Origin: Neocallimastix lanati (nom. inval.)
Lineage: Eukaryota; Neocallimastigomycota; Neocallimastigomycetes; Neocallimastigales; Neocallimastigaceae
Direction: 5' to 3'
DNA length: 64,000 nt
Assembly: GCA_016946835.1 (NCBI GenBank)
Contig: JACVTC010000106.1
Location: forward strand, 598,050-662,049
This document shows, piece after piece, positions 10,707 to 22,001 of this stretch. The notes under the pieces are model-generated. The model had not been told where the DNA came from. It searched no databases and worked only from the letters and a program-made list of their open reading frames with translations. The translations under genes and the position numbers were made by a program. Position 1 is the stretch's first letter. Every line of letters begins with the position of its first letter.

Positions 10707-11015
10707 GAGGGGGAGGGATAACTACTTAATAATTATACTATATATTTATTTATATTATTTTATATATTTATTTATTATGTAATTTATTAAAGTGTACTTG
10801 TGTTAATGTTTTATGTAAATTAGTTGATACGTTTATTTTATATTGTATAAATTATGTTAACAATCATTTTAATTATTTTGTGTAACATGTATTTACGTAA
10901 CAAATGTATTCATGTGATATAGTTCTATATAAACATCATGAATGTACTATTAACTTCTCTCTTTGTTAACCATAATACTTTCGTATTATATTAAATAAAT
11001 TAACAACATATATCA
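10707..11015 (+). repeat. Polypurine tract and probable 3' LTR of the copia element
   Basis: GAGGGGGAGGGA (10707-10718) is a typical copia polypurine tract just after the polyprotein stop. The following 300 bp should be the 3' LTR. It holds a TATA-like TCTATATAAACATC near 10930 but lacks a clear TG start, and its right end fades into an ATT microsatellite. No second LTR is present for comparison, so the limits are approximate. Confidence 0.5.
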
Positions 11016-11178
<163 letters not shown>

Positions 11179-12594
11179 GAATAAGTTAAATATATGAAAA
11201 ATAAGCTTCAAATGTATTGAAAGCATATTATAATATAAATATGTATAAGCCATAATGTATTAATATAAAAATAATTAATTTAGAATAATTATATTCATGA
11301 AACTCTGTATCATAAATTATTATAATAAAATTGACATAATTATAAATCATAATTTCCTGACTCTTAAAAAAATTCTTAGTAAAAGAATCGTTTGTCAAAG
11401 ACGATATTATGTCAAAGAAAAATAAATTGGAACTTTAAATTATTGATTTTTTTTAAACCACAAAACATATTATTTAAAGTATAGTTATTTTAGCGAGTAT
11501 TTATACATATCAAACAAGTACATATATATAAACTACAATAATGGAGGAGACTATATGTCAGAGATCCCATACAAAATAATTTAAAATAATATATCCCAAA
11601 TATTCAAGAGAAATATAATAGAAAGGTAATTCCTAGCATGAAATAGGTGGATTCAAATAATAATAGTATTGTTAAATCTAACTTGAAAGGGGTTTAAAAA
11701 TAACTAATTTAATATAATTATAATACTTACCTTCATAATGAAAGGTATAATATAATAATAAATATAATTATGAACTATATATAAATAGATGACGTTTATT
11801 CCATCCACAAACTATATTTATTGATTTCAAAGTATTTTTAAAGTTATAATCATTAAATTTCTATCATTAATATTTTAATGATGAGAAAATTCATATATAT
11901 AAAATCCTTTTAGAAATTTAGATTTAGGGGAGAAATAGGCAACATAAAAAATAACGAACATAATATATTAATGGAAAGTTATATAACTAATTCCATATGA
12001 TAATTATTTAAAAATCATACTTAATTTGGATAGAAATTAAAACAGCCTGAATAGTGAAAATTAGCAAAAATTACCCTTCAAGAAGAAATTAACTGAAATA
12101 TTGAATCTTAATAAATTATGAAATAATTTACATTATTTACTAATAAGCTTAAATGACTAGGAAAATATAATAAGTAATAAATATAATCAATTTTAATACC
12201 CCATGATTTGTCAAGTACAACGATATATAATTAATAATTTATTTTAATAGTTATTGCTGAAACTACAAAGCGAAAATATATAAAAGTTAGTGCTTGTCTT
12301 CAAAACGGATTATAATTAAAGTGATGTAAAACCCAATATATAAGAAGTATTCACACAAACTAAGATGTTATAATATCACCCTTCAAGGTTTCCATCACAT
12401 AAATGGTATATAAGTCATATACTATAAAGATGTATTAGATATATCTAATATAAAAAGTGTAATAAATTAAATACTTAGTTTTAGGAGAGAAAATTATTAG
12501 ATTACAAATATATTTATTCAAGCGATATAGATTGTATTGAAACATAATATTTATTATGTAAAAGCCACAATGTATTAATATAAAAGAATTTAAT
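11179..12594. other. Non-coding AT-rich spacer with an internal duplication
   Basis: No gene seen. The segment around 11205-11300 (AGCCATAATGTATTAATATA and onward) resembles 12520-12594 joined to 16995-17010, the sequence on either side of the MULE, so it is a paralogous copy of the MULE target without the insertion. Confidence 0.5.
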
Positions 12595-12646
12595 GGGGGT
12601 GTGTCATTTCGAAAATTTTTATTACATAAATTTGTATTTTGTTGTA
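12595..12646 (+). repeat. Left terminal inverted repeat of the MULE
   Basis: Starts GGGGGTGTGTCATTTCG. Matches the reverse complement of 16934-16985 (GGGGAGTGTGCATTTCG) with only a few differences over 52 bp. A second GTGCATTTCGG motif follows just inside. Confidence 0.9.
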
Positions 12647-13031
12647 GTGCATTTCGGAAAACATGGCGTATTATAATGTAATAAATAAATAAATGAATAA
12701 ATAAATTATAAATGAATAAATAAAATTTTAAATGATAATAAAAATAATTAAGACAAACGTATATTATGTCTAAAAAAATTTTTTTAGATAATTAAATAAA
12801 AAAATATATATATATATAATTACTACATATATAAAATAATTATTATATTTTTTTTATTTTATTTTAAATATTATTAATTATTATTAATACATTAATACCT
12901 TGTTTATATTATCAACAGAATTACATACGTAATTATATAATTGAATAATTTAAAAAAAATAAATATATAAATAGGTTTATAATTAGTATTTTTTATAATA
13001 TTATATTAAAGTATTAATTTTATAAATTAAA

Positions 13032-13481
13032 ATGTTTAAAAAATTATTAACTGCTTTATTAATTGCTACTGCATGCATTACTTATGTTTGTAGTATAAAA
13101 TTAGTTGGACCATCTATATATTCAGATATATATCATCTATATTTCCTTAATTCTAGAGATCGCAAAAATACATATATATGTAAAGGTTATGGTATTATAA
13201 AAAATAGTAATTGTGGATTTTATGACTGTTTCCTCCGTAATTCAGTAGCTAATTATAGAGAAATCCCTGTTGGAGCATATCTTAGAGATACACAATATAA
13301 AAATCCAGATAGATGTAAATAGATTACTAGACATATAAATACCAAAAATGGATGTTATTACACACCAAATAACACAAGAGGTGGATTTTCATGGAGAGGT
13401 TATGTTAATCGTGATGCTCGTGTTTATGATATAGTTGGTAAATACTGTCTTACTGAATATGGTTGGTGTTGGCGTGGTTAA
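13032..13481 (+). pseudogene. Small secreted cysteine-rich protein, MULE cargo, with in-frame TAG
   Basis: ATG 13032 opens a frame with an N-terminal signal peptide (MFKKLLTALLIATACITYV, basic start then hydrophobic core), with cleavage likely after about residue 21. The frame meets TAG at 13320-13322 (96 codons) but continues in the same frame to TAA 13479-13481, for 149 codons in all. The distal part carries further Cys residues (NGCYY, KYCLT, GWCWRG), giving seven in the predicted mature chain. The steady reading frame past TAG suggests a recent nonsense mutation or readthrough; a truncated functional product is also possible. I do not recognise the family. No TIR separates it from the transposase, so it travels as MULE cargo. 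Confidence 0.65.
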
Positions 13482-14099
13482 ATAAATAAAAAATAGATTT
13501 TTTATGGATTAATTTTAAATTTATTATTAAACTAAATATTATTTTTTTATAAATTAAGATAATATATAAACCATATAAATATATATAAGTTTAACATATA
13601 TAAAAATATTAAATAATAAAGTATATAGGTGAAATAAATATAAAATAAAATAAAATAAAAATAAGTATAATAATTATTTTATATATATAGTAATCATATA
13701 TTTTAATTTTTTTTCATTTATTTTTCTAAAAAAAAAAAAAATTTAGTTATAATAACGTTTGTCTTTTAATTATTATATTTTATTATAGTAAATAAAAAAA
13801 TTTAAATGAAAAATAAATAGTTTTAATTATTTATAATTCATATTTTCATAAACGATATATATAAATATTAATTTAAATGATATAAGAATTAAAAATTAAA
13901 ACAATAAGAGTTGAATAATTGATCCTATTAAAATAATTAATTATTTGTATAGTAATATTTATAATGTTTGATCAATATGAATCAATTATTATTAAAATAT
14001 AATAATAACAATTAGAATTTTAATAAAATAATATAAATCTTTTATTGAATTTAATATTTTTAATAACATAATTAATTTTGAAAAGTATATTGATATTAA

Positions 14100-14485
14100 T
14101 AAAATTTATAATAATATAATATTGATATTGATATTAATAAAATTTTTAATTATATAATATTGATATTGATATTAATAAAATTTTTAATTATATAATATTG
14201 ATATTGATATTAATAAAATTTTTAATTATATAATATTGATATTGATATTAATAAAATTTTTAATTATATAATATTGATATTGATATTAATAAAATTTTTA
14301 ATTATATAATATTGATATTGATATTAATAAAATTTTTAATTATATAATATTGATATTGATATTAATAAAATTTTTAATTATATAATATTGATATTGATAT
14401 TAATAAAATTTTTAATTATATAATATTGATATTGATATTAATAAAATTAATTATATAATATTGATATTGATATTAATAAAATTTT
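14100..14485. repeat. 38-bp minisatellite inside the MULE
   Basis: About ten tandem copies of a 38-bp unit containing ATAATATTGATATTGATATT and TTTTTAATTAT. Most units are identical, and the last one or two have a shortened T-run. Confidence 0.9.
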
Positions 14486-14699
14486 AACTAGTATCAAATA
14501 AATCGGTTTTAGTTATAAATTACTTAATAAAAATAACTAAAAGATAATTTCTATTAAGATTATTAAATAAACACAATAGGTAAATAAATTTGTATTTTTC
14601 TAGCATTTTTTTAAATTAAGATTATTTAATTATTATTTAAAGGATTATAAATATAAATTTAAAATATATAAATTTGTATTTCTCTAGTATTTTTTTAAA

Positions 14700-16146
14700 T
14701 TAAGATTATTTATTTTAAATTAATATTTATATCGTTTAAATCAATTAAACAACCTTTCCATAATTTAACTAATTCATTTCTGTTGTATCCATTATAAAAT
14801 AAATTTATTTCCTTAATTTTGTAATTTTCAATTAAAATTTCAATTTCATTAGTTGCACTAAATATTTTTTGCTTTTTTTTCAAGTTCCTTTAGTTCTCCT
14901 TTGGTAATCATTATAAGATAAGTTTTCTTCTTCTTTTAATATATATATTAATTTATAAAATTAAGGCTTATTTGGAAATATATTATTTAAGTAGCTATTA
15001 TAAGATTCTGATGCATTGTTTGTTAAATGCTCTATATTTTCATAATAATTCCAATTATTAACATTATACTTAAGTAAATAATTTTTATTAAAATATTCTA
15101 AAAATTGTAGAAAATTATTATACTTTTTTTTTTTGACAAATTCTTTTTATTATAATATAAATATCAAATATATAGTTAGGTTTATAAACGGTAAGTTCGA
15201 AATAGCTTTATAATAAATATATACATCATTATTATTCTTCACTTCATGATAACATAATTATATTTTTTTGTTTTTCTAATGATCTTTTGTAATGCCAAAC
15301 ACAATATTTAATATTTATATTGGGAAAAACTTTTTTTGCGGCATTAGATATACCTTGTTCAAAATCACAATGAAAATTAATTGTAGTAATTAATGTATTA
15401 CTCCTAAATTTATTTGAATTTTTTTTTATTTCTTTAAATAATGTTTCATATATAGATTGTTTTTTATTTTTTAATATAGAAATGGAAGTAGTGTAAAACA
15501 TATTTAATTCCCCAACATAAGTTCTTGTTATAAATAACTGATAACTAAATTTCGGTGCTGTATAAAATGTACCGTCCGCAAATATATTTTTATGATAATT
15601 CGAAAATAAATATGCTTGGGATGGTGATTAAAAGATTATTAGATCAGTATTTTTAAATATCATAAAATTTTCATTTCTTTTTGTTTTATAATATTTTGAT
15701 TCAATGGGAATATCATCAAAACTTTTTATGTTTGGAGGAAAATGTTTATTTATATTTCTTATTATTTGGGATCTAATTGTACTATATTCGGGACATATAA
15801 GTCCCATTTCTTGAGAAACGGCATTAAATATATATTTAGGTTTTATATCCATAGGAATGGAATTTTTCTTAATTTCTTCCTTAATTTTATGCTTTGCTAC
15901 TGATATAGACACATCAATTTCTTTTTCGAGATGGTTATGTAAACTTTCATATTTTAAAACCTCCTTTTTATCATTTAAAATAATTAAAGATTTACATTTA
16001 TTTAAAGTCTTATATTCAGTGCATCTATAAATTTTTGATTTATCTTTCCTTTGAAATGAAAAATTAAATTTGTGTTTTTTATTAATAATAATTTGTTCAT
16101 TTCTTCGATTTGTTTCAGTTATTTCAATTTATATATTGTCTTCCAT
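14700..16146 (-). pseudogene. MULE transposase with FLYWCH zinc finger (broken)
   Basis: From ATG 16146 on the minus strand. A FLYWCH-type finger comes first (FQRKDKSKIYRC, NKCKS, HNH, about 16080-15930), then a MULE DDE catalytic region: ADGTFYTAP (first Asp, about 15560), DFEQGISNA and FPNINIKYCVWHYKRS (second Asp, about 15290-15370), and TNNASESYNSYL (Glu region, about 15020). In-frame stops interrupt it near codon 6, at 15628-15630 and at 15244-15246, and the last part is in a shifted frame. A functional enzyme would cut at the TIRs and leave 9-bp duplications. This copy cannot work as read, so the element now depends on another MULE. Confidence 0.85.
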
Positions 16147-16299
16147 TAATAATTAAAATTTTTCAATAAAATATTTTAATATACTTTTAAATGCTTTGAA
16201 ACTTTTTTTTTTTTTTAATATTTAAAATAATAAACCTTTTTTTAATTAGTTATATAATTATTTAAATAATTATTTAATTATTAATTATTTATTATTTCT

Positions 16300-16620
16300 T
16301 TATTTACTATTTTATTTATTTATTTTTATTTTTATTTTTTATTTTTTATTTTATTTTATTTTTTTTTAATTTTTAATGCTTAAAAAATAAATTTTTATTT
16401 ATTTTTATTTTTATTTTTTATTTTTTATTTTATTTTATTTTTTTTATTTTTTAATGCTTAAAAAACAAATTTTTATTTATTTTTATTTTATTTTTTAATG
16501 TTTAAAAAAAAAAGTTTTCTTATTTCTTATTTTTATTTTATTTTTTAAGCATTAAAAAATATAATGTTTATTTTTTATTTTATTTTTCAATGTTAAATAG
16601 AAATACCTAACATAATTATT
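16300..16620. repeat. A/T-rich tandem repeats near the right MULE end
   Basis: Three to four imperfect units of about 75-85 bp, each with TTTTTAATGCTTAAAAAA followed by a TTTTATTT ladder. From 16637 a different block repeats GAATTTCGCC and CGCCACA motifs. Confidence 0.6.
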
Positions 16621-16933
16621 ATTTATTGAAGTGTTGTATTTCGCCAAAAGTTGAATTTCGTCCAAGTTGAATTTCGCCAAATTATTGGTGGCTTATAAAA
16701 TTTCGTCATAAAATATCACCACATTTATTATTCACGCCACATTGTGAATATATAACTTTTTAAAAATTGTAGAAAAAGCCACAAAACTATGATACAATAA
16801 GATATACGCCCCACGTAAAATTACGTGTTTGAAAATTTTTGAGAATTGTAATTTTATTTATTTAATTAATTAATTATTATTCATTAAAATTTTAATAAAA
16901 TTAAGTGGCTTAAAATTAAAAATATTTAAGCCA

Positions 16934-16985
16934 TACAACAAAATACAAATTTTTGTAATAAAAATTTTCGAAATGCACACTCCCC
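16934..16985 (-). repeat. Right terminal inverted repeat of the MULE
   Basis: Reverse complement begins GGGGAGTGTGCATTTCG and pairs with 12595-12646. Followed at once by the second GAATTTAAT. Confidence 0.9.
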
Positions 16986-17286
16986 GAATTTAATTTAGAA
17001 TAATTCAATGCTAGAATATTGTTTTTATTATTGTTATTATTATTGTTGTTGTTGTTGTTGTTGTTTTAATTTATTCCACTATATTTACAAATTTTAATAT
17101 TTAAAATTACATTTACCATCAAATATATATATTTATGTCATAACTTCAAAAAGGAGATCGTGCATTTCTCAATCGTGGATTTCATAATGTGGCGTATGTT
17201 ATTTTTAAAATAAAGCCATACATTTAAGATATTGTATACAATCATAAATAAATATATATATTAATTATTATTTTAAAAGAAATAAT

Positions 17287-17548
17287 TAAAAGTGTAAACT
17301 AGTTTTTAAATTTATATATAAACTTTATTTATTATTTTATTATTTATTAAATTTATCAATTGATACAGATATAAAATTTTGGAAAATTACATTCATTTTA
17401 TACTACATGTGGCTTAATAATAATACAATGAAATTATTTTACATGTATAAAATAATTTATTACAAATAACGAAAATATTATTAACAATGAATTTCAAAAT
17501 AAAATTTAATTTAATATATTTCAAAATAGATTTTGTTATATTTTAACA
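17287..17548 (-). repeat. 3' LTR of the nested-host copia
   Basis: 262 bp; on the minus strand starts TGTTAAAATATAAC after GACAGGGGAA and ends ...ACACTTTTA. Aligns with 29787-30030, which has an 18-bp deletion near its right end. Confidence 0.85.
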
Positions 17549-17575
17549 TTCCCCTGTCAAACTTAATTTTCTGAT

Positions 17576-18066
17576 AAAGAACTCCGTGAGATCGGGTCAA
17601 TGGTTAACGCGTATACCCTGAGGTCAATAGTCCGGAGTGCAATTCCACCTTACCACTCATTATAATCCATTTGACAGCCTAACCCTAAATCGAACAAGTC
17701 ATCGTCTACACTATGATCGTGCTTCTCAGTTGTACGTATACATTGCCTGAAGCGGGGTGATTCCTGCGTATTGTAAATCCTCATTAGTTAATGTATCTGC
17801 GTGTTTATCACGTGTTAGGATAGATTTCCTAATTTAGAGAAAGGTAATGTAGTAAATAAATAATGTTATAGTGTATGTGGTTGTGGCTTGCCGTATCCAT
17901 CATCTCCAAATTTTGTGGTTCTGTAATCCGTGACTGAGAGCGTCGACGCCGAAATGGTATGGCATGGGAGCACTTTGTTGTATCCTGATACACCCGCTAT
18001 AAAGTTTGTCTGATATTAGTTGTCTGTTGTGGCTGGGATGATATGATCAAGACTTACAAGGGATAG

Positions 18067-18101
<35 letters not shown>
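17576..18101 (+). mobile_element. tRNA-derived SINE
   Basis: About 526 bp, much richer in G+C than its surroundings. The head looks like a tRNA gene: a D-arm-like GGGTCAATGGTTAACGC (A box) and, about 40 bases on, GTCCGGAGTGCAATTCC (B box). A body of about 400 bp not related to tRNA follows, then 32 A residues (18070-18101). It is flanked by TTAATTTTCTGAT (17563-17575) and TTAATTATCTGAT (18102-18114), a 13-bp target duplication with one mismatch. The second copy overlaps the stop codon of the copia polyprotein. The partner LINE is not identified. Confidence 0.75.
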
Positions 18102-18106
<5 letters not shown>

Positions 18107-21100
18107 TATCTGATTTATCAAAAATTATGTTTGAAAATTTTGACATTTGAGGTCCGTTAACATTTTTAGTTAATACATCGGCTAACATGTTTTCGGTACT
18201 GATGTATTTTAAAATTATTCTTTTATTTTTAATATGATCTTGATTGAAATAAAATTTTATGTTTATATACTTTAATTTTGAGTTTAATTGTCCATTTTCA
18301 ATCGTTGTTTTACTAGCTTGGTTGTCAGTATATATATTAATTGGTTTGTTGAAATTAAATAGTTCAAATAAAATATTTCTTAACCATAAAACCTTTTTTG
18401 AACATTCTGTAGTTCCTATATATTCTGCTTCCATTGTGGAGGTAGCAACAGTTGTTTGTTTTCTTGACGACCAGCAGATTGGGCTTGTTCCCATAAGAAT
18501 AATATGTTCAGAGGTAGATTTTTTATCCTTTGAATCGCCTCCTAAGTCAGAGTCCGTAAAAGCAGTAAATTCCCCTGTTCCTGTGTATGTAATTTTATAA
18601 TTTTTAGTAGAATTTAAATATTTAAAAATATTTGTTACTTTGTTCCAATCAGAAATCGTTGGATTTTCAGCATTCTTCGCTGCCTTATTTACAGCAAATG
18701 ATATATCGGGACGAGTACATTTTGCTAAGTAAATCAAAGAACCTAAAGCGCTTTTGTAAGTAGTTTTATCGAAAGGAAATGCGATTTTCGTTAACATTAT
18801 CGCCAGTGCATGGCGTCTTAGCTTTTCGAGTATTGTGAACTTTAAATTTGGATAAAACATTTTCAATGTAATTAGTTTGTGAAACAGAGTATCTGAAATT
18901 ATTGTTTTCAACTTTAATACCAAGTAAATAATTGATGTGTTCACATTTTGAAATTTTAAATTTATTCTTTATAGTTCTAATAGTTTTAGATATTTCTATG
19001 GATTTGCCAGTGATGATCATATCATCTACATAGATTCCAATGATGCAACTAGCTTTTCCGTGCATATTTTTCTTAAAGATGCATGATTCAGAAATTAATT
19101 GTTGGAAACCAATCCCTTTAAAAAATGAAGTAATTGTTTCATTCCATTGTATTCCACTTTGTTTAAGGCCATAAAGAGCTCTGTTCAGCTTCCAAAAACC
19201 TTTGCCATGATTTGAATCACCTTGAGGGATTGTTACATAAATATTTTTGTCCAATTTTGCATTAAGGTAGGCGGCCTTTATGTCCAATTGAAAAATATCC
19301 CAGTGAAGTTTAGAAGCTAAGGCAATTATAAATTTTAGACTGTCTATACTTAATGTTGGTGAGAAAGTAAGCTCATAATCAATTCCTCGTATTTGACTGA
19401 AGCCTTTAGCAACTAATCGTGCTTTAAATTTTTCGATGTTATTGTTACTGTCACGTTTTATGTTAAATATCCATTTGGTTTTAATGGGTTTCTTACCTTC
19501 AGGTAGTTTTTTAACAAAGGACATGATGTTATTATCATAAAGGTTATTGAGTTCGTCATTAATTGCAGATAACCATTTGGTTTTATATTTACTTGTGACA
19601 GCTTCCTTAAAAGATAACGGAGCATCTAAATTTATATTAGAAATTTCACTATAAGAATCTGTTAAGTTTAGACGTTTTGCATTATTGTTTTCGAAATTAT
19701 TACCTGGTCTTTTAACAGGAAGGTTATTAAGTACTTCGTTAATTCTATGCCTTTTATTAGTTATACCAATATCATCAATATATTCAGCGTTTCTTTTATA
19801 AGCTTTGTTAGGATAGTATTGACCAATGTTTCTCATTTTGGTACTTGAATATAATTCGCTTTCTTCTGCTCTTCTTTTAGTGGAATGACTTGGTTGATAT
19901 GATGATATATTGGGTTTGTTTCGTTTGTTTAATAATTCTTCATCAAAACTGTGTCTTCTCTTACCAATACTACTTTTAAATCTTTTGTTATTATGAGATA
20001 TATGGAAATTATTTTCTGGTGTGATTTTAAACGAGTTTAAATTGGCTATAATGTCGTTGATTTCTATATCAAAGTTCGAATTGTCGTTTTGTTTATAGAA
20101 GTCGATTTTTCTTAAATTAGTTTCTATATTATTATTGTTGGAAGTTATGTTATTGTTATTGTTATTAGTTGGTTGATTATTTTGGTTTTGTTCGAATTCT
20201 GTAACTTTGTCAGTGTCGTTAGAAAATAGTTTAATTATGTGTGGATATGAAATATATGTAGGTTTATTATTGTTATTTAAAATAAGATTTGCTGGTTGAT
20301 CTTCATCAAAAATTGTTTCCCGAACAAGATATATCTTAAGACTTTCGTAATCCATAATTATATAGCAATGAGTTTTGAAGTTAAAGCCTTGGAATACTCC
20401 TTTTTTACTATTAGATTCGAATTTTCCTTTGTCTTGATCGAAAACTTTATAATACGCGATACATCCAAAAGTTCTAATGTATTTTAAATTTACTTGTTTG
20501 TTGAAAAAGATTTCATTTGGTATTGCATTACCAATTCCTTTATGTGGATGGATGTTATATAAATGATTTGCATAGTTAACAGCGTAGTCCCAAAACTTTT
20601 GATCCAGCTTGCTCCAGGTTAACAAAGTTTTTGCGCAGTTAATTAATGTTTGATTGAACCTCTCTGCCCTGCCTTTATTTTGAGGATTGTATGGTGGAGA
20701 GTATAATTTCGTAATACCATTCTTTTCACAATAGTTTTCGATCTTCTTGTTTTTAAATTCTAAACCGTTGTCTGTTTTGAAGAATTTAATATTCTCATTA
20801 AAACAATTAGTTATATATTTAAGAAATTGAATAGTTGTTTTGGGTACATCCTTTTTGTTTTCCAACAGATATATCCATGACTTTCTAGAGTATTCGTCAA
20901 TAAATGTTAATATAAATCTCTTCCCAGTACATGAGATAATGTTTATTGGTCCTATAAGGTCGGAATGTATAGTTTCTAAGATTCTGGTCGCATTTGGAGG
21001 ATTACCGTTGTGTGGTAATCTTCTAAGTTTAGCTATCTTACAGGTTAAACAGTTGTCCTTTCTAATGTTGTGAAGATTTAAGTATTCAGCTAAGTTTTCA

Positions 21101-21990
21101 TGTTGAAAATGGCCTAGGTGTCTGTGTCAAAGGTTTGCACTATATTCATCTAGATTTGAGTTTTTGTTTTGTCGTTTAGTTATAATGTTAATTGTTGAAT
21201 CCGTTTGTCCTATTGGAATTCTAATAATGTTGTTTTCATCAGCTGTGTATGTTCCTATAATTTTAATCTTGTTATTGTTGTTGTTGTTGTTGTTGTAGTT
21301 ATTGTTATTGTATTTTACGTCGACTTTTTTGAGTGTTAAAGTAGTTTTTTTGTTAATTAGTTTAATTTCACTGTAGATTCCCATCTTTGGTAGTAAGTTT
21401 CCACTAAGTAAGTTTTTGTTTATGTTATTTGAATAGTAAACCTTGTCGAGTCGTATGTACTCGCCATTTATTTTACCTTCAAAAGTTCCGACGCCCTGAA
21501 ATTCACAGGTAGAGTTGTTAGCACATTTCATCTGAACTATCTGGTCGCGAAAATTCTTTAAAATGTGTTTGTTACAAGTAATATGTTCTGAACATCCTGT
21601 ATTGTAAGTCCATAAGATAATATCGTTATTCGAATTGTTGTTAGAATTGTCAATCTTTTTGGTAATTAGGTTTATGCTGTAGATCCTTTTACATAAGCTT
21701 TTGTATTTCTTTTTAAGTTGTGATGTTGATTCAATATTGCAGACCTGTTTATCAAATAATGGTTTTATTTCATCAAAGCATGTATTTTCTTTGGTGTCTA
21801 CATCTGATGAATAATCTTCACTGAGTTCAACATTACTGATATATTTTCTACTGTTATCCTTTTTATTTGATTTTCTACGATGGTTAAGTGTACTTATCCT
21901 TCTTTGTTCACGAACGTGCTGATTGAATCCACGTTTGTTAGTGGTATGACCTTTCATTTCACAAATGTAACAGTAATTATTTTCTCTTTT
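18102..21990 (-). pseudogene. copia gag end, protease, integrase, RT and RNase H
   Basis: Minus-strand polyprotein. In order: a zinc knuckle whose last Cys is Arg (CYICEMKGHTTNKR), protease with Asn for the catalytic Asp (WTYNTGCSEHIT), GAG-pre-integrase HRHLGH...CLTC, integrase core (HSDLIGP, KTDNGLEF, GRAERFNQT: D, D, E present), RT (KWIFNIKRD, QLDIKAAYLNAKL, catalytic YVDDMIITG) and RNase H (FTDSDLGGD, ADVLTK). TGA at 21127-21129 replaces the Trp of LWHRHLGH. A one-base shift near 18780 moves the frame from the 20865-18766 segment to the 18944-18102 segment. The stop is TAA at 18102-18104. The apparent N-terminal residues upstream of NNIKREN belong to the gypsy LTR, not to copia. Confidence 0.85.
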
Positions 21991-22001
21991 GATATTGTTA
22001 T

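Larger units (their letters stand above)
12595..16985. mobile_element. Mutator-like element (MULE) with cargo gene
   Basis: 4391 bp bounded by terminal inverted repeats of about 52 bp and flanked by an exact 9-bp duplication GAATTTAAT (12586-12594 and 16986-16994), the duplication length typical of Mutator-like elements. It contains, left to right, a small secreted-protein gene (plus), a 38-bp minisatellite, a decayed MULE transposase (minus) and A/T-rich subterminal repeats. All parts lie within one pair of TIRs. Confidence 0.9.

Noticed and set aside
14100-14485. Possible CRISPR array
   Set aside because: Units are contiguous 38-bp tandem copies with no unique spacers, and the window is eukaryotic.
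17581-17660. Functional tRNA gene at the SINE head
   Set aside because: Acceptor and anticodon stems do not pair; it is joined to a 400-bp body and poly(A) tail with a target duplication, as in a SINE.
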